From an uncultured Clostridia bacterium (GTDB taxonomy: Bacteria; Bacillota; Clostridia; UBA1381), in the NCBI GenBank assembly GCA_944391255.1, contig CALXSW010000181.1:1-22462 (forward strand): 22,462 nt of DNA, in the 5' to 3' direction. The position numbers and the translations under genes were made by a program. The notes beneath the pieces were generated by a model. It saw only the letters and a list, made by a program, of their open reading frames with translations. It was not told where the DNA came from and did no database searches. This document shows positions 6,462 to 14,216 of this stretch, in pieces; the stretch's first letter is position 1, and the number at the start of each line of letters is the position of its first letter.

Positions 6462-8637
6462 ATTCGATCTCCTTAAACTTTAAAGCCTCCTGCTGCGCAG
6501 TCAGCATATTGTAATATATTCCCTTATTTTTCACAAGCTCATCATGAGTACCTGTTTCCGCTATAGTTCCATGGTCAACTGTAACTATGCGGTCCGCGTT
6601 TTTCAGCGTTGACAGACGATGCGCTATAGCGATCGTTGTTCTGCCCTTTACAAGCTCATCCATAGCGCGGCTGATCATTCGCTCCGTCTTTGTATCGACT
6701 GATGCCGTTGCCTCGTCAAGGATCAATATACGAGGATCAACGAGTATTGCCCTCGCAATAGATATTCTCTGCTTTTCTCCGCCTGAGAGCCTGTTTTTAC
6801 TGCCGCCTATCGGAGTATCGTAGCCGTCGCTCATTTTCATTATAAAATCATGCGCGTTTGCAGATTTTGCAGCCGCTATTATTTCCTCTCGCGTCGCGTC
6901 AGGCTTGGCAAACGCTATATTTTCAGCTACCGTTCCTGCAAACAAAAATGTTTCCTGCAATACCATACCTATATGCGAGCGCAGATCCTTGACAGAAATA
7001 TCCTTGATATTTATTCCGTCTATCATTATTTCGCCCTCTGACACGTCATACAGCCGCGTTATAAGGTTTGATATCGTTGACTTACCGGCTCCCGAATGAC
7101 CGACCATGCCTATCATTTCTCCCGCCTTTATATCAAGACTTATATTATGAAGCACCGGCTTATTAGGCTCATATTCAAATGTGACATTTTTTATTGTAAT
7201 GTTTCCTGTCATGTTTTTCATAGGCACCGGATTTTGCGCCTCTGTGATCTCCGGCCTGCTGTCTATAACCTCAAATATTCTGCTTGCGGAATTCATGCAA
7301 TCTGTATACCAGTCAAATACGCGCATCATAAAATCAAGCGGACCATATATCATCGTTATATAGCTTACAAATGTGGTGAGCATTCCAAAAGTCATATCGC
7401 CGCTTACAACAGCCGAGCCGCCTATACCCCAGACGAACAATCCGCCAAAAGTCATAAGATAACTCATCACAGGAAATGTTCGTGCTCCGGCTATGCCCTC
7501 TTTGACGCTCGCGTCATACATCTGCTTATTTATCGTATCAAATCTTTCCTTTTCGCTTTCCTCTCTTCCGAATGCCTTTACAACTCGCATTCCGTTCAAA
7601 ACATCATTTATCAGAGAATTTATACTGCTGCGCTTGCGCCACACATTCCATTTATATTTTTTGAACTTAGGCATCATCTTTCTTATTATCCATATTATAA
7701 GCGGAACAGGTATAAATACGGCCGCCGCCAGAAGCGGAGACACACTCATCATTATCGCAAGTATTCCAGCGATATTTAAAAGGTTCATCAGGAAATGAGG
7801 CAGTCCGTCATTTAGAAAATACTGTATATCCTGCGCGTCATTATTGACTCGCGTCATAAGATTGCCCGTATGCTTTCTGTTATAGAAGCTCAAGGACAGG
7901 TTCTGCATAGCCGTAAACAGATCCATTTTCAGATCATATATTATCCTTGCCGAAAGCCTTGCGCCAAATCTTCCGTTAAAGACTGAAACACCGAATATCA
8001 TCAGCTGAACTATAGCAATACTCAAAATAAGCGGAACAAGCTTTCCATAATGCTGAGATGATATATTGAGCACCTCGTCAAACAGCATCCTGTTCGTAAG
8101 CTGTGGAAGAATTATATTTAGCGCCGCGCCCGCCGCGATACCGATAAAAGTTACAGCAAGCATCCATTTATATCTTGAACCATAACCCAACACGCGCATT
8201 AAAAGAGCGCCGCTCTTTATCTTTTCCTCTCGCTGCTCAGGCTGATCCTTTATTTCCTCTATTGTCTCACCGTTTTTCAGCTTGTTCAGGTAATTCGCAA
8301 AATGACCGATTCGTCTTGCCGCCCTATTTGAAAAAGACATCAGTTCAAAATCAACTCCGTCAAACACTCCTATCAACACACCTGTTGACACGAATGTATC
8401 TATATAGAATTTTTCAGCTTCATCATACCCGTATCCGGCAAATCCTGTTTCGTGCCATGCGCCGTCTTTCTCATAACCCTCGGCAATATACACCTTTTTG
8501 CTGTCTGCAAACGCCCATACCTCTCCGTACGATGTTTCATCAGACATATCTGATTTAACACATACCAGAATATCTCCGTCAATTTTTTCTTTTATATACT
8601 CTTTTATATATGTATCATACTTAGAAAGACATATCAT
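6451..8637 (-). CDS. ABC exporter (fused membrane and ATPase domains) with N-terminal PH-like domain
   Basis: 728 residues. A GTG nine bases upstream is in frame, but AGGAG lies eight bases before the ATG and directly abuts the GTG, so I chose the ATG. Residues 1-125 form an extra N-terminal domain. Its end (SFSNRAARRIGHFANYLNKL) parallels the end of the extra domain in the downstream exporter (SFSMEHIGRYYYAQRILNEM), so the two look homologous. A charged linker (about 120-142) stands where the partner has its zinc ribbon. The membrane domain is at about 150-450; then come Walker A GHSGAGKS, signature LSGGEKQ, Walker B LILDEATAS and H-loop IAHRLSTL. Both partners keep canonical ATPase residues. 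First gene of the operon behind a strong promoter. Confidence 0.9.
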   Translation of the reverse strand: MICLSKYDTYIKEYIKEKIDGDILVCVKSDMSDETSYGEVWAFADSKKVYIAEGYEKDGAWHETGFAGYGYDEAEKFYIDTFVSTGVLIGVFDGVDFELMSFSNRAARRIGHFANYLNKLKNGETIEEIKDQPEQREEKIKSGALLMRVLGYGSRYKWMLAVTFIGIAAGAALNIILPQLTNRMLFDEVLNISSQHYGKLVPLILSIAIVQLMIFGVSVFNGRFGARLSARIIYDLKMDLFTAMQNLSLSFYNRKHTGNLMTRVNNDAQDIQYFLNDGLPHFLMNLLNIAGILAIMMSVSPLLAAAVFIPVPLIIWIIRKMMPKFKKYKWNVWRKRSSINSLINDVLNGMRVVKAFGREESEKERFDTINKQMYDASVKEGIAGARTFPVMSYLMTFGGLFVWGIGGSAVVSGDMTFGMLTTFVSYITMIYGPLDFMMRVFDWYTDCMNSASRIFEVIDSRPEITEAQNPVPMKNMTGNITIKNVTFEYEPNKPVLHNISLDIKAGEMIGMVGHSGAGKSTISNLITRLYDVSEGEIMIDGINIKDISVKDLRSHIGMVLQETFLFAGTVAENIAFAKPDATREEIIAAAKSANAHDFIMKMSDGYDTPIGGSKNRLSGGEKQRISIARAILVDPRILILDEATASVDTKTERMISRAMDELVKGRTTIAIAHRLSTLKNADRIVTVDHGTIAETGTHDELVKNKGIYYNMLTAQQEALKFKEIEYDG

Positions 8638-8662
8638 TTTCTTCACTCCTAACGTATATTTT

Positions 8663-8691
8663 ATTCTACCATAGATTTATACCTTTTTCAA
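8663..8691 (-). promoter_or_regulatory. Sigma-A promoter of the ABC/DUF1854 operon
   Basis: On the minus strand TTGAAA (8686-8691) and TAGAAT (8663-8668) are separated by exactly 17 bp, about 25 bp before the ATG. No operator-like dyad is evident. Confidence 0.75.
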
Positions 8692-8752
8692 CCACATATA
8701 TTTTTTCTTTATATGAAAATATGAATATTTTCTTAATTATCTATGCAAAACA

Positions 8753-8781
8753 TTGACTATAGCTTATGATTTTTATATAAT
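8753..8781 (+). promoter_or_regulatory. Sigma-A promoter of the YdcF-family gene
   Basis: TTGACT (8753-8758), a 17-bp spacer and TATAAT (8776-8781) lie 75 bp before the chosen start. It is divergent from the ABC operon promoter. Confidence 0.8.
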
Positions 8782-8855
8782 AATGTTAAACAGATCTTCA
8801 GATAAAAAATTCATTATTTTATGAAATTCTATAAACTTTACGAGGAGTGGATCAC

Positions 8856-9605
8856 ATGTTAAAAAAAGTATGTAGGATTTTTTTGTTTTTAATTGGAGCA
8901 GCGCTTTTTCTTAACGCTTTGTTTCTGATGATTTACGCGAGCATGAATATAGGAACATATATAACACTGTTTTTCGGGGCTGTATTTTTGATCGCTTCAA
9001 TATTTTGGAAAAAAATTACTGAGCTGTTAAAAAACAGCATATTCAAAATAATAATTGCTTTCTCTGCAACTGTAGTTGTGTCGATCGCTTTGATAGTATC
9101 ATTTTTGTTACTGTACGGAGCTACCGACAATGTTGATTATAAAGAAGATTATGTGATCGTGCTCGGCTGCGGATTGCAGGGTGAAACGCCAACCGCGCCG
9201 CTCATACGCAGGCTTGACACCGCTTTAAAATATGCGGAACAAAATGAAAACTGTAAAATAATAGTGTCAGGCGGACAGGGAAATGGGGAATCGATACCTG
9301 AGGCCGAGGCAATGTACCGCTATCTCACTGAAAGAAATATAGATGCGGACAGGATAATACGCGAAAGTGAGTCAACTTCTACTACAGAAAATTTTAAATA
9401 CTCCGCAAGACTCGTTGACGATCTCGCCGACAGCAGTACGGCATTTATAACAAATGATTTCCACATATACCGCGCTGAACAGCTTGCAAAACTGTTAGGC
9501 TATAATTTCACTCACATACATGCCGATACAGATTATTACAATGTTATACCCGTATCATTAAGAGAAATTCTCGCTATAATGAAAATGTATGTCTTAAAAA
9601 ATTAA
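8856..9605 (+). CDS. YdcF/SanA-family (DUF218) membrane-anchored protein
   Basis: 249 residues. The ATG has GAGGAG eight bases upstream; an in-frame GTG nine bases earlier overlaps that site and was rejected. Three hydrophobic segments (about 7-27, 31-48 and 56-82) are followed by a DUF218 domain: DYVIVLGCGLQGETPT, then RRLDTALKYA, IIVSGGQGNGESIPEAEAM, ESESTSTTENFKYS and ITNDFHIYRA. Members of this family have proposed roles in envelope integrity and vancomycin tolerance (SanA of E. coli), but the reaction is not established. The globular domain is probably outside the membrane. The gene stands alone, with its own promoter and terminator. Confidence 0.88.
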   Translation: MLKKVCRIFLFLIGAALFLNALFLMIYASMNIGTYITLFFGAVFLIASIFWKKITELLKNSIFKIIIAFSATVVVSIALIVSFLLLYGATDNVDYKEDYVIVLGCGLQGETPTAPLIRRLDTALKYAEQNENCKIIVSGGQGNGESIPEAEAMYRYLTERNIDADRIIRESESTSTTENFKYSARLVDDLADSSTAFITNDFHIYRAEQLAKLLGYNFTHIHADTDYYNVIPVSLREILAIMKMYVLKN

Positions 9606-9628
9606 AAGCACCTCATGGTGCTTTTTTT
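9604..9628 (+). terminator. Intrinsic terminator of the YdcF-family gene
   Basis: A 9-bp perfect stem AAAAGCACC / GGTGCTTTT with a TCAT loop runs into seven or eight T residues and overlaps the stop codon. Confidence 0.9.
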
Positions 9629-9632
9629 ATAT

Positions 9633-9670
9633 AAAAAAAATATGTGAAACTCCTGAAGGAGCTTCACATA
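9633..9670 (-). terminator. Intrinsic terminator of the secreted repeat protein gene
   Basis: On the minus strand a 13-bp stem with one mismatch (TATGTGAAGCTCC / GGAGTTTCACATA) and a TTCA loop is followed by eight U residues. It converges with the terminator of the YdcF-family gene. Confidence 0.9.
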
Positions 9671-9694
9671 CTTTATAATATCCTATGTCAAAGA

Positions 9695-10594
9695 TTATTT
9701 AACATCATTCTGCCAGTCATAGTGTGGCATTGTGATATCATCATATTCATATGTAAGGATTGAGCCAGACATTGTTGTTACTGTACCATCTGTGCTGATG
9801 AAGTAGTATGACAATGCTGAACCGTTATCTCTTGCATTTGAGTTTGAAGCATATACAGCAGCTTCAAAACCAACAAGCTCATAACCATGATATACAGGCT
9901 GTGTTACAACTACCATATCCGGATCATACTGAATGAGCTTCAAGAAGTTAGTATCTTCGTACAATACTGATTCAGCTGATTCAACTGACATGATTACGTG
10001 CTGAAGTGCATATGCAACCTTTGGAGTGATAACCTTTTCGTATCTTTCCTTCTGATCCTTTGTCATGTGAGCTACAGGAATTGTATCATATTCAGCCTTA
10101 GCTTCATAAATCAAGCCATTTGCCAACATGCTTTCTACATAATCCATTTCGTAATCAGCAAGAGCCTGGTTACATTCGATTTCAAGCATATCAGCCTTGT
10201 TTCTGAATTCTGCAACAGCAGCAAAATCAGCAGCATAAATATTTCTTGCCTGATCAAGCATATCCAATGCTTCATAGTATAAACCACTTGCCATTAACTG
10301 CTCAACATAGCAGAAAGCCTGTGGAACAACAACTGTTGGTGGAAGTGTTTCAAGAACATCAATCTTGAAGTTTACAGCTGTCTGCAAAACCTGGATCTGA
10401 GGTGTTACATAACCCATTTCCTCAGTAGCCTGAGCGAGTGCATAATTAGCCTCATAATAAAGACCCTGATCGTACAAGCTCTGAGCTGTTGTCATCAAAG
10501 AATCATATTTTGATGCTGGAGCAGCAAAAGCTGTAGCTGATGAAGCAAGAGCTGCAACCATAGCTAAAGCAACAATTTTCTTTGTAAGTTTCAT
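9695..10594 (-). CDS. Secreted helical-repeat protein of unknown function, probably very highly expressed
   Basis: 299 residues. Residues 1-25 are a clear signal peptide ending AFA before APASK. Three similar helical units follow, each centred on the same motif: GLYYEA at 44-49, GLYYEA at 104-109 and GLIYEA at 160-165, with preceding helices such as YDSLMTTAQSLYDQ, YVEQLMAS and YVESMLAN. They look TPR-like. Residues about 195-299 form a different, mixed domain rich in Tyr and Val. I recognise no enzyme motif. Codon use is unlike its neighbours: none of the 13 Ile codons is ATA, and GCT, ACA, CTT and CAG are favoured, as in strongly expressed genes. It has its own strong promoter, an AAAGGGGAG ribosome-binding site and a strong terminator. 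A structural or binding role outside the membrane is possible. Confidence 0.85.
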   Translation of the reverse strand: MKLTKKIVALAMVAALASSATAFAAPASKYDSLMTTAQSLYDQGLYYEANYALAQATEEMGYVTPQIQVLQTAVNFKIDVLETLPPTVVVPQAFCYVEQLMASGLYYEALDMLDQARNIYAADFAAVAEFRNKADMLEIECNQALADYEMDYVESMLANGLIYEAKAEYDTIPVAHMTKDQKERYEKVITPKVAYALQHVIMSVESAESVLYEDTNFLKLIQYDPDMVVVTQPVYHGYELVGFEAAVYASNSNARDNGSALSYYFISTDGTVTTMSGSILTYEYDDITMPHYDWQNDVK

Positions 10595-10660
10595 ACTGAA
10601 ACTCCCCTTTCTTAATTAAGAATTTTATCTGAAAGATAATATATTTTACTTTCATTTAAG

Positions 10661-10689
10661 AGTTTAACATATTATACTTAATTTGTCAA
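10661..10689 (-). promoter_or_regulatory. Sigma-A promoter of the secreted repeat protein gene
   Basis: On the minus strand a perfect TTGACA (10684-10689), a 17-bp spacer and TAAACT (10661-10666). The leader of about 60 nt contains the perfect palindrome TTCTTAATTAAGAA (10609-10622) next to the ribosome-binding site and a small TTATC/GATAA hairpin (10625-10639). Confidence 0.8.
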
Positions 10690-10763
10690 TACTTTCTTAG
10701 TTAATTTTTTATAGTTTGTTCTTTTTTTAGTCATATTTACCATCTTTTTTGGGCATTATATAC

Positions 10764-10798
10764 AAAAAGACGATATTTTATTTCTAAAACATCGTCTT
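10764..10798 (-). terminator. Intrinsic terminator of the nnr-alr-antitoxin-mazF operon
   Basis: On the minus strand an AAGACGAT / ATCGTCTT stem extends through one mismatch into TTTTA / TAAAA pairing and is followed by a short U-run. It lies about 45 bp after the mazF stop codon. Confidence 0.75.
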
Positions 10799-10843
10799 AA
10801 ACCACTCTTTTTTTTGTTTTTCTTTAGGTTATGTATGAATATT

Positions 10844-11197
10844 TTATTCAAATTTCACTAACCCAAAGCTGATGTGCAGCGCGTTGTCAACGCTGCACAT
10901 CTTTTTTTCGTCCAATTTCCCGATCTTTTCGCGCAATCTCTGTTTATCGATCGTCCTTATCTGTTCCAAAAGTATTACCGAGTCTTTCATAAGACCATAT
11001 TCATGCGCCCCAAGCTCGATATGAGTAGGCATCTTCGCCTTATTGATCCTGCTCGTTATAGCCGCGGCGATAACAGTAGGACTGTATCTGTTCCCTATAT
11101 CGTTCTGGATTATAAGAACGGGACGCACTCCGCCCTGTTCACTTCCCACTACCGGACTCAGGTCGGCATAATAAATATCTCCTCTTTTAACTGTCAC
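10844..11197 (-). CDS. ndoA: MazF/NdoA (PemK-like) endoribonuclease toxin
   Basis: 117 residues, the standard length for EndoA/NdoA. The family hallmarks are present: KRGDIYYADLSPVVGSEQGG near the start, RPVLIIQND, SPTVIAAAITS, KDSVILLEQIRTIDK and a GLVKF-like C terminus. The Arg of GGVRPV and the Thr of AAAITS match the catalytic pair known in Bacillus EndoA. These toxins cut single-stranded mRNA at short sequences. The start is GTG, three bases after the stop codon of the short antitoxin. Position at the end of an nnr-alr operon is a common clostridial arrangement for this chromosomal toxin. Confidence 0.95.
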   Translation of the reverse strand: MTVKRGDIYYADLSPVVGSEQGGVRPVLIIQNDIGNRYSPTVIAAAITSRINKAKMPTHIELGAHEYGLMKDSVILLEQIRTIDKQRLREKIGKLDEKKMCSVDNALHISFGLVKFE

Positions 11198-11200
11198 TCT

Positions 11201-11359
11201 TTATTCACACTCCGTCAAATCTAAAAGACACGCCTCAAACGCTTCATTTTCAGCGGTCAAACATGAATTCGCCTCTTCAAGATTAATTTCGGACATCTCA
11301 ATATAGCCGTTTTTCAGCAGCTCAGCAATATCCTCATATCTCTTGTCGGTGTGTGACAA
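11201..11359 (-). CDS. Short antitoxin paired with MazF, apparently lacking the DNA-binding half
   Basis: 52 residues from a TTG start with GGAGG two bases upstream and AAGGAG eleven bases upstream. The protein begins MSHTDKRYEDIAELLKNG and continues YIEMSEINLEEANSCL before an acidic end, DLTECE. The GYxEMxEINLExA block resembles the toxin-binding C-terminal part of EndoAI-type antitoxins in clostridia (from memory). The usual ribbon-helix-helix N-terminal domain, about 40 residues, is missing, and alr ends only 28 bp upstream, so there is no room for it. It is the right size, strand and spacing (three bases before mazF) for a cognate antitoxin. It may neutralise MazF without autoregulating the operon. 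An alternative is that it is a degenerate remnant. Confidence 0.7.
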   Translation of the reverse strand: MSHTDKRYEDIAELLKNGYIEMSEINLEEANSCLTAENEAFEACLLDLTECE

Positions 11360-11387
11360 AGCCTCCAGCTCCTTTCATCGATTACTT

Positions 11388-12548
11388 TTACAGCAGATAT
11401 TCCAAAACCTTTACGATCTTGCCGTCTTTTATATACACTCGCGGTATACGCCGGCTCACCATGCAAGTGATCTCGTAATTGATCGTACCGAGCCATTTCG
11501 CGAGATCGTCTGCCGTCACGGCACCGTCTCCGAAAATAAGCGCTTCGTCACCTCGTTTAATATTATTACCCGAGCCGATATCAATCATACATTGATCCAT
11601 GCATATTCTGCCTGCTATCGGATATAATTTTCCGTTTACAGCGATACGAGCTTTTTTTGCAAGCAGTCTTGTATATCCGTCTGCATAACCGATGGGAACT
11701 GTGGCTATTTTTGCCATACCATCGGCTATGTACTCCTTGCCGTAGCTAACCCCTCTACGGTCCTCTATATCTTTTACATATGTTATGCTTGATTTAAGAC
11801 TCATAACATATTTTAAATCAAGACGCGTCTTATCTACCTCATCAGACGGATACATCCCATACAGAATGATCCCCGGTCTTACCATGTCAAGATGATATTC
11901 AGGATACATCATTATTCCGGCGCTGTTGCATATATGCTTTATAGGTATATCCACCCCGCAGCTCTTAAGCGCGTCACAAACATACATAAATCGTCTGAAC
12001 TGTGTTCTCGTATATTCCGTATCTGCCTCATCAGATGTTGCAAAATGCGAGAATATCCCTTCTATAATGACATTAGGCAGAAGAGCTATCTTTTTTATCT
12101 CCTCTATGACCTCGTTATTTTCACCATCTGTCACAACAAATCCTATCCTTGACATTCCGGTGTCTAACTTTATATGAATTTTTACGTCCCTTTTAAGTTC
12201 AACTGCCTTATCGGACAATGTTTTTGCAAATTCATATGTGTAAACATTAGGCGTTATATCGTTTTTTATTATATCCTCCGCTTCGCTCTCAACGCTCGAG
12301 CCTAAGATCAGCACCGGAATATCCGCAAACGCATTTCTTACTTCCATAGCCTCATTAAGAGTCGCCACAGCAAATCTGTCAGCGCCGTTCTCGAGCAATG
12401 TTCTCGCGCATTCGATAACGCCATGCCCATATGCGTCAGCCTTTATGACTGCCATTATCATAGCGTTCTCATTCGTTATTTTGCTTATATTGCTCATATT
12501 AAAAGCCAAGGCATCAAGATTTATTTCAGCCCATGTTCTATGTTCCAT
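11388..12548 (-). CDS. alr: Alanine racemase
   Basis: 386 residues from the ATG with AGGAG upstream; a 24-residue in-frame extension has no ribosome-binding site and is not typical of the family. The PLP lysine is K36 in AVIKADAYGHG. The barrel contains LDTGMSRIGF, EGIFSHFATSD and HICNSAGIM, and the catalytic tyrosine is Y269 in VSYGKEY in the C-terminal beta domain, which also has PIGYADGY and AGRICMDQCMIDI. The enzyme makes D-alanine for peptidoglycan in the cytoplasm. It lies 43 bp downstream of nnr and upstream of the antitoxin and mazF genes on the same strand. The D-alanine product is the residue trimmed by the carboxypeptidase at 2502-3656, though the genes are separate. Confidence 0.97.
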   Translation of the reverse strand: MEHRTWAEINLDALAFNMSNISKITNENAMIMAVIKADAYGHGVIECARTLLENGADRFAVATLNEAMEVRNAFADIPVLILGSSVESEAEDIIKNDITPNVYTYEFAKTLSDKAVELKRDVKIHIKLDTGMSRIGFVVTDGENNEVIEEIKKIALLPNVIIEGIFSHFATSDEADTEYTRTQFRRFMYVCDALKSCGVDIPIKHICNSAGIMMYPEYHLDMVRPGIILYGMYPSDEVDKTRLDLKYVMSLKSSITYVKDIEDRRGVSYGKEYIADGMAKIATVPIGYADGYTRLLAKKARIAVNGKLYPIAGRICMDQCMIDIGSGNNIKRGDEALIFGDGAVTADDLAKWLGTINYEITCMVSRRIPRVYIKDGKIVKVLEYLL

Positions 12549-12591
12549 TTTTGTTATTCTCCTGTACTTTTCTATATTATCATATATATGC

Positions 12592-14136
12592 TCATTTGTC
12601 CAGTTGTAATATATGGGCAAACGCTTTTGGTATGCAGCGCAGTATATCCATAGCGCTCATGGATTCCTCTCCGTATATCTTAGCGGCTATATCGCCGGCC
12701 GTACCGTGAATATATGCCGCAGCCGCCGCGGCCTTATCGCAATCTATACCACGCGCCGCAAATGCCGCGATCATACCGGCGAGTACATCACCGCTTCCGC
12801 CGGACGCCATTCCGGGATTTCCTGTTGTATTTATATACTGTGTCTGATCTGTTCCTGTGACAATAGTGTAGTGTCCCTTTAAAAGCAAGACCGCTCCGTT
12901 GTTTTCGCAAAAGTCACGCGAAGTATCTATTCTTTCCGACTCTATTTTTGAAATATCCGTATCTATAAGTCTTGAAAACTCCATAGCATGAGGAGTAAAA
13001 ATCAGGTCGCAGGCGCACCGCTCAAGCATTCTTTTATTTCGCGCTACAGCGTTTATAGCGTCTGCATCGACTATTACAGGAACTTTGCTATATTGCAGCA
13101 CCGCCTGAACGACAGCTTCCGCATCGCTCGTTCTTCCCAGTCCGGGACCTATTAGAACAGCTGACACATTTTCAAGCCTGTCAACTATATCCACGATCGA
13201 ATCTCGCGATATATGTCCGTCTGCATCCTCAAGCGGCATTGTCATGACCTCTGTAGTCTTTGACTCCAGAATATTATTTATAGATTCGCAGCAAGCAAGA
13301 GTTATAAGACCGGCGCCGCTTTTTAAAGCGGATTCCGCAGCCATATACGCCGCGCCGCTCATACCGCGGGAGCCGGCTATTATAAGAAGCTTTCCATAAT
13401 TTCCCTTTTGGGTGTTGCTTTTTCGTTTTTTAAACAGCGAACGTACAAACTCATCATCTGTGACATTGATCTTTAAGCCTTGTGAATCTATAACATGCTC
13501 AGGGACAGATATTTTATCTACTATTATTTTGCCCGTGCATTCTGCTGCCGGATATAAAAACATTCCTATCTTATATCCTGCAAATGTGACAGTTTTATCA
13601 GCCTTGACCGCTACACCGCATATCTCGCCCGTGTCGCTGTTTATTCCGCTCGGAACATCTACGGACAATATGTATTTTGCATTCTCATTGATCTTTTTTA
13701 TAACGTCATATGCTGCTCCGCGCACCGTTCCGCTTATTCCGGTTCCGAGTATAGCATCTACTACTATATCATATGAGCGTATAATATATGAAAGCTTCTC
13801 TGTATCTATTATATGCTCTATGCTTGTATTTGTTTTTGAAAGTATCTCATAATTGACAAGGGCATCGCCTTTAAATTCCGCTCCGCTTACAAGATATACT
13901 GTAACATCTGCACCCATATTATTCAAATGTCGGGCAATAGCCAGTCCATCACCGCCATTATTCCCTTTGCCGCAGAATACAGCTATAGATACAGAACTTA
14001 TATCAAATGATTTTTTTAACTCGTTAACGCATGCGATGGCAGCGTTCTCCATAAGAATAATGCTTGGTATAGAACCAAGCTCTGTAGCCGCTTTGTCAAC
14101 ATTGCGCATCTCGTGCGCGTAACACGCTTTATACAT
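12592..14136 (-). CDS. nnr: Bifunctional NAD(P)H-hydrate epimerase / ADP-dependent NAD(P)H-hydrate dehydratase
   Basis: 514 residues. The ATG is preceded by AAGGAGG at six bases; an upstream in-frame ATG would place the terminator-like hairpin inside the gene. The N-terminal YjeF epimerase domain (about 1-215) contains SIILMENAA, VFCGKGNNGGDGLAIARHL and VDAILGTGISG. The C-terminal ribokinase-like dehydratase domain (about 225-510) contains GSRGMSGAAYMAAESALKSG, VLIGPGLG, FTPHAMEFSRL and NTTGNPGMASGGSGDVLAG. Together they repair the hydrated forms of NADH and NADPH. First gene of the nnr-alr-antitoxin-mazF operon. A perfect terminator hairpin ends only a few bases before its ribosome-binding site. 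Confidence 0.96.
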   Translation of the reverse strand: MYKACYAHEMRNVDKAATELGSIPSIILMENAAIACVNELKKSFDISSVSIAVFCGKGNNGGDGLAIARHLNNMGADVTVYLVSGAEFKGDALVNYEILSKTNTSIEHIIDTEKLSYIIRSYDIVVDAILGTGISGTVRGAAYDVIKKINENAKYILSVDVPSGINSDTGEICGVAVKADKTVTFAGYKIGMFLYPAAECTGKIIVDKISVPEHVIDSQGLKINVTDDEFVRSLFKKRKSNTQKGNYGKLLIIAGSRGMSGAAYMAAESALKSGAGLITLACCESINNILESKTTEVMTMPLEDADGHISRDSIVDIVDRLENVSAVLIGPGLGRTSDAEAVVQAVLQYSKVPVIVDADAINAVARNKRMLERCACDLIFTPHAMEFSRLIDTDISKIESERIDTSRDFCENNGAVLLLKGHYTIVTGTDQTQYINTTGNPGMASGGSGDVLAGMIAAFAARGIDCDKAAAAAAYIHGTAGDIAAKIYGEESMSAMDILRCIPKAFAHILQLDK

Positions 14137-14153
14137 ATATATCCTCCTTCGCA

Positions 14154-14186
14154 TAGAAAAAGACTGCAAAAAGCAGTCTTTTTCTA
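14154..14186 (-). terminator. Perfect 14-bp terminator hairpin between the DUF6106 gene and nnr
   Basis: TAGAAAAAGACTGC pairs perfectly with GCAGTCTTTTTCTA around a five-base loop. The T-run lies inside the stem, so it can act on either strand. It closes the proA-rdgB-DUF6106 operon, but it also ends about five bases before the nnr ribosome-binding site and so may lie in the nnr leader. Confidence 0.85.
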
Positions 14187-14216
14187 ATGGCATTATCCTG
14201 ATATGTACATAATACC

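Noticed and set aside
7096..7779. 227-codon plus-strand ORF opposite the first ABC exporter
   Set aside because: It is antisense to an intact exporter domain, has no ribosome-binding site and has a low-complexity His/Tyr-rich composition caused by the opposite strand's codon bias.
13412..14122. Two long plus-strand ORFs opposite nnr
   Set aside because: Antisense to a complete bifunctional enzyme; no start signals.
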